This document shows, one piece after another, positions 63,806 through 64,000 of a stretch of 64,000 nucleotides of DNA. The stretch is from assembly GCA_013215825.1 (NCBI GenBank), contig JABSQN010000004.1, forward strand, positions 636,957 through 700,956. The letters run 5' to 3'. A model generated the notes under the pieces. It was not told the DNA's origin. It saw only the letters and a list, made by a program, of their open reading frames with translations, and did no database searches. The DNA comes from Piscirickettsiaceae bacterium (GTDB taxonomy: Bacteria; Pseudomonadota; Gammaproteobacteria; Nitrosococcales; Methylophagaceae). Positions within the stretch are counted from its first letter, which is position 1. Every line of letters starts with the position of its first letter. A program made the translations under genes and the position numbers.

Positions 63806-64000
<195 letters not shown>

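Overview
The window is ordinary chromosomal DNA of a gammaproteobacterium with low to moderate GC. Three things point to this: the rlmB-rpsF-rpsR-DUF2232-rplI-dnaB-alr-radA gene order, the ubiG-gph-rmuC-hpnC and mtnA/mtaD cluster, and a complete type II secretion operon. A Methylophaga/Cycloclasticus-like (Thiotrichales) relative fits the gene set, but that is an inference and no 16S gene is present. I see no insertion sequence, prophage, integron or CRISPR array. The accessory signal lies in dispersed palindromic repeats, a few decayed genes and some surface-protein loci.

Layout. 1-6.8 kb (minus): the ribosomal/replication cluster radA (cut by the edge), alr, dnaB, rplI, DUF2232, rpsR, rpsF, rlmB, with a likely S6:S18-binding leader on rpsF. 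6.8-10.5 kb: an OmpA-type lipoprotein (minus), then moaB, a glutaredoxin-like gene, rnd and a PfkB kinase (plus). 10.7-15.9 kb: a minor-pilin operon (fimT, pilW, pilX, pilV) divergent from pilE, with very long PilX and PilV and no pilY1. 15.9-19.3 kb (minus): pgpA, thiL, nusB, ribH, apaH. 19.4-22.7 kb: siroheme sulfite reductase with its DUF934 partner, then DUF3465 and a DNA glycosylase. 22.7-26.4 kb (minus): katA, a thioesterase-fold gene and a secreted repeat-protein gene split by an in-frame stop. 26.5-32 kb: sulfate assimilation (cysN, cysD, an iron-sulfur APS reductase, a TusA-like protein, TauE exporter), cysB and a zinc-ribbon protein. 32-36.2 kb: TPP riboswitch-controlled thiamine uptake (TonB receptor, YkoF-like protein, PnuT) facing a kinase-fold gene. 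36.3-43.1 kb: SDR, mtnA, mtaD, ubiG, gph, rmuC, hpnC. 43.2-54.3 kb (minus): gspC to gspN. 54.4-64 kb: a poly-glycine lipoprotein, a secreted GlcG/HbpS-like protein, a decayed LuxR regulator, a small lipoprotein, a second TonB receptor, a hybrid histidine kinase and NarL-type regulator, and the 5S and 23S ends of an rRNA operon entering from the right.

How the parts connect. The sulfur genes form one route: sulfate is activated by CysDN, APS is reduced directly by the iron-sulfur CysH (no CysC here), sulfite is reduced by the siroheme enzyme, and CysB is the likely regulator. The TPP riboswitch, TonB receptor, YkoF-like protein and PnuT form a thiamine salvage unit, while thiL and the MtnA/MtaD genes handle cofactor and methylthio salvage. 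The secretion operon is bordered by two exported proteins of unknown role. Nothing I can see is a clearly new multi-gene system. The best leads are the pilY1-less pilus locus with enlarged PilX and PilV, the palindrome inserted in frame in thiL, the stop-split repeat protein, and several perfect dyads upstream of katA, the sulfite reductase and the second TonB receptor.
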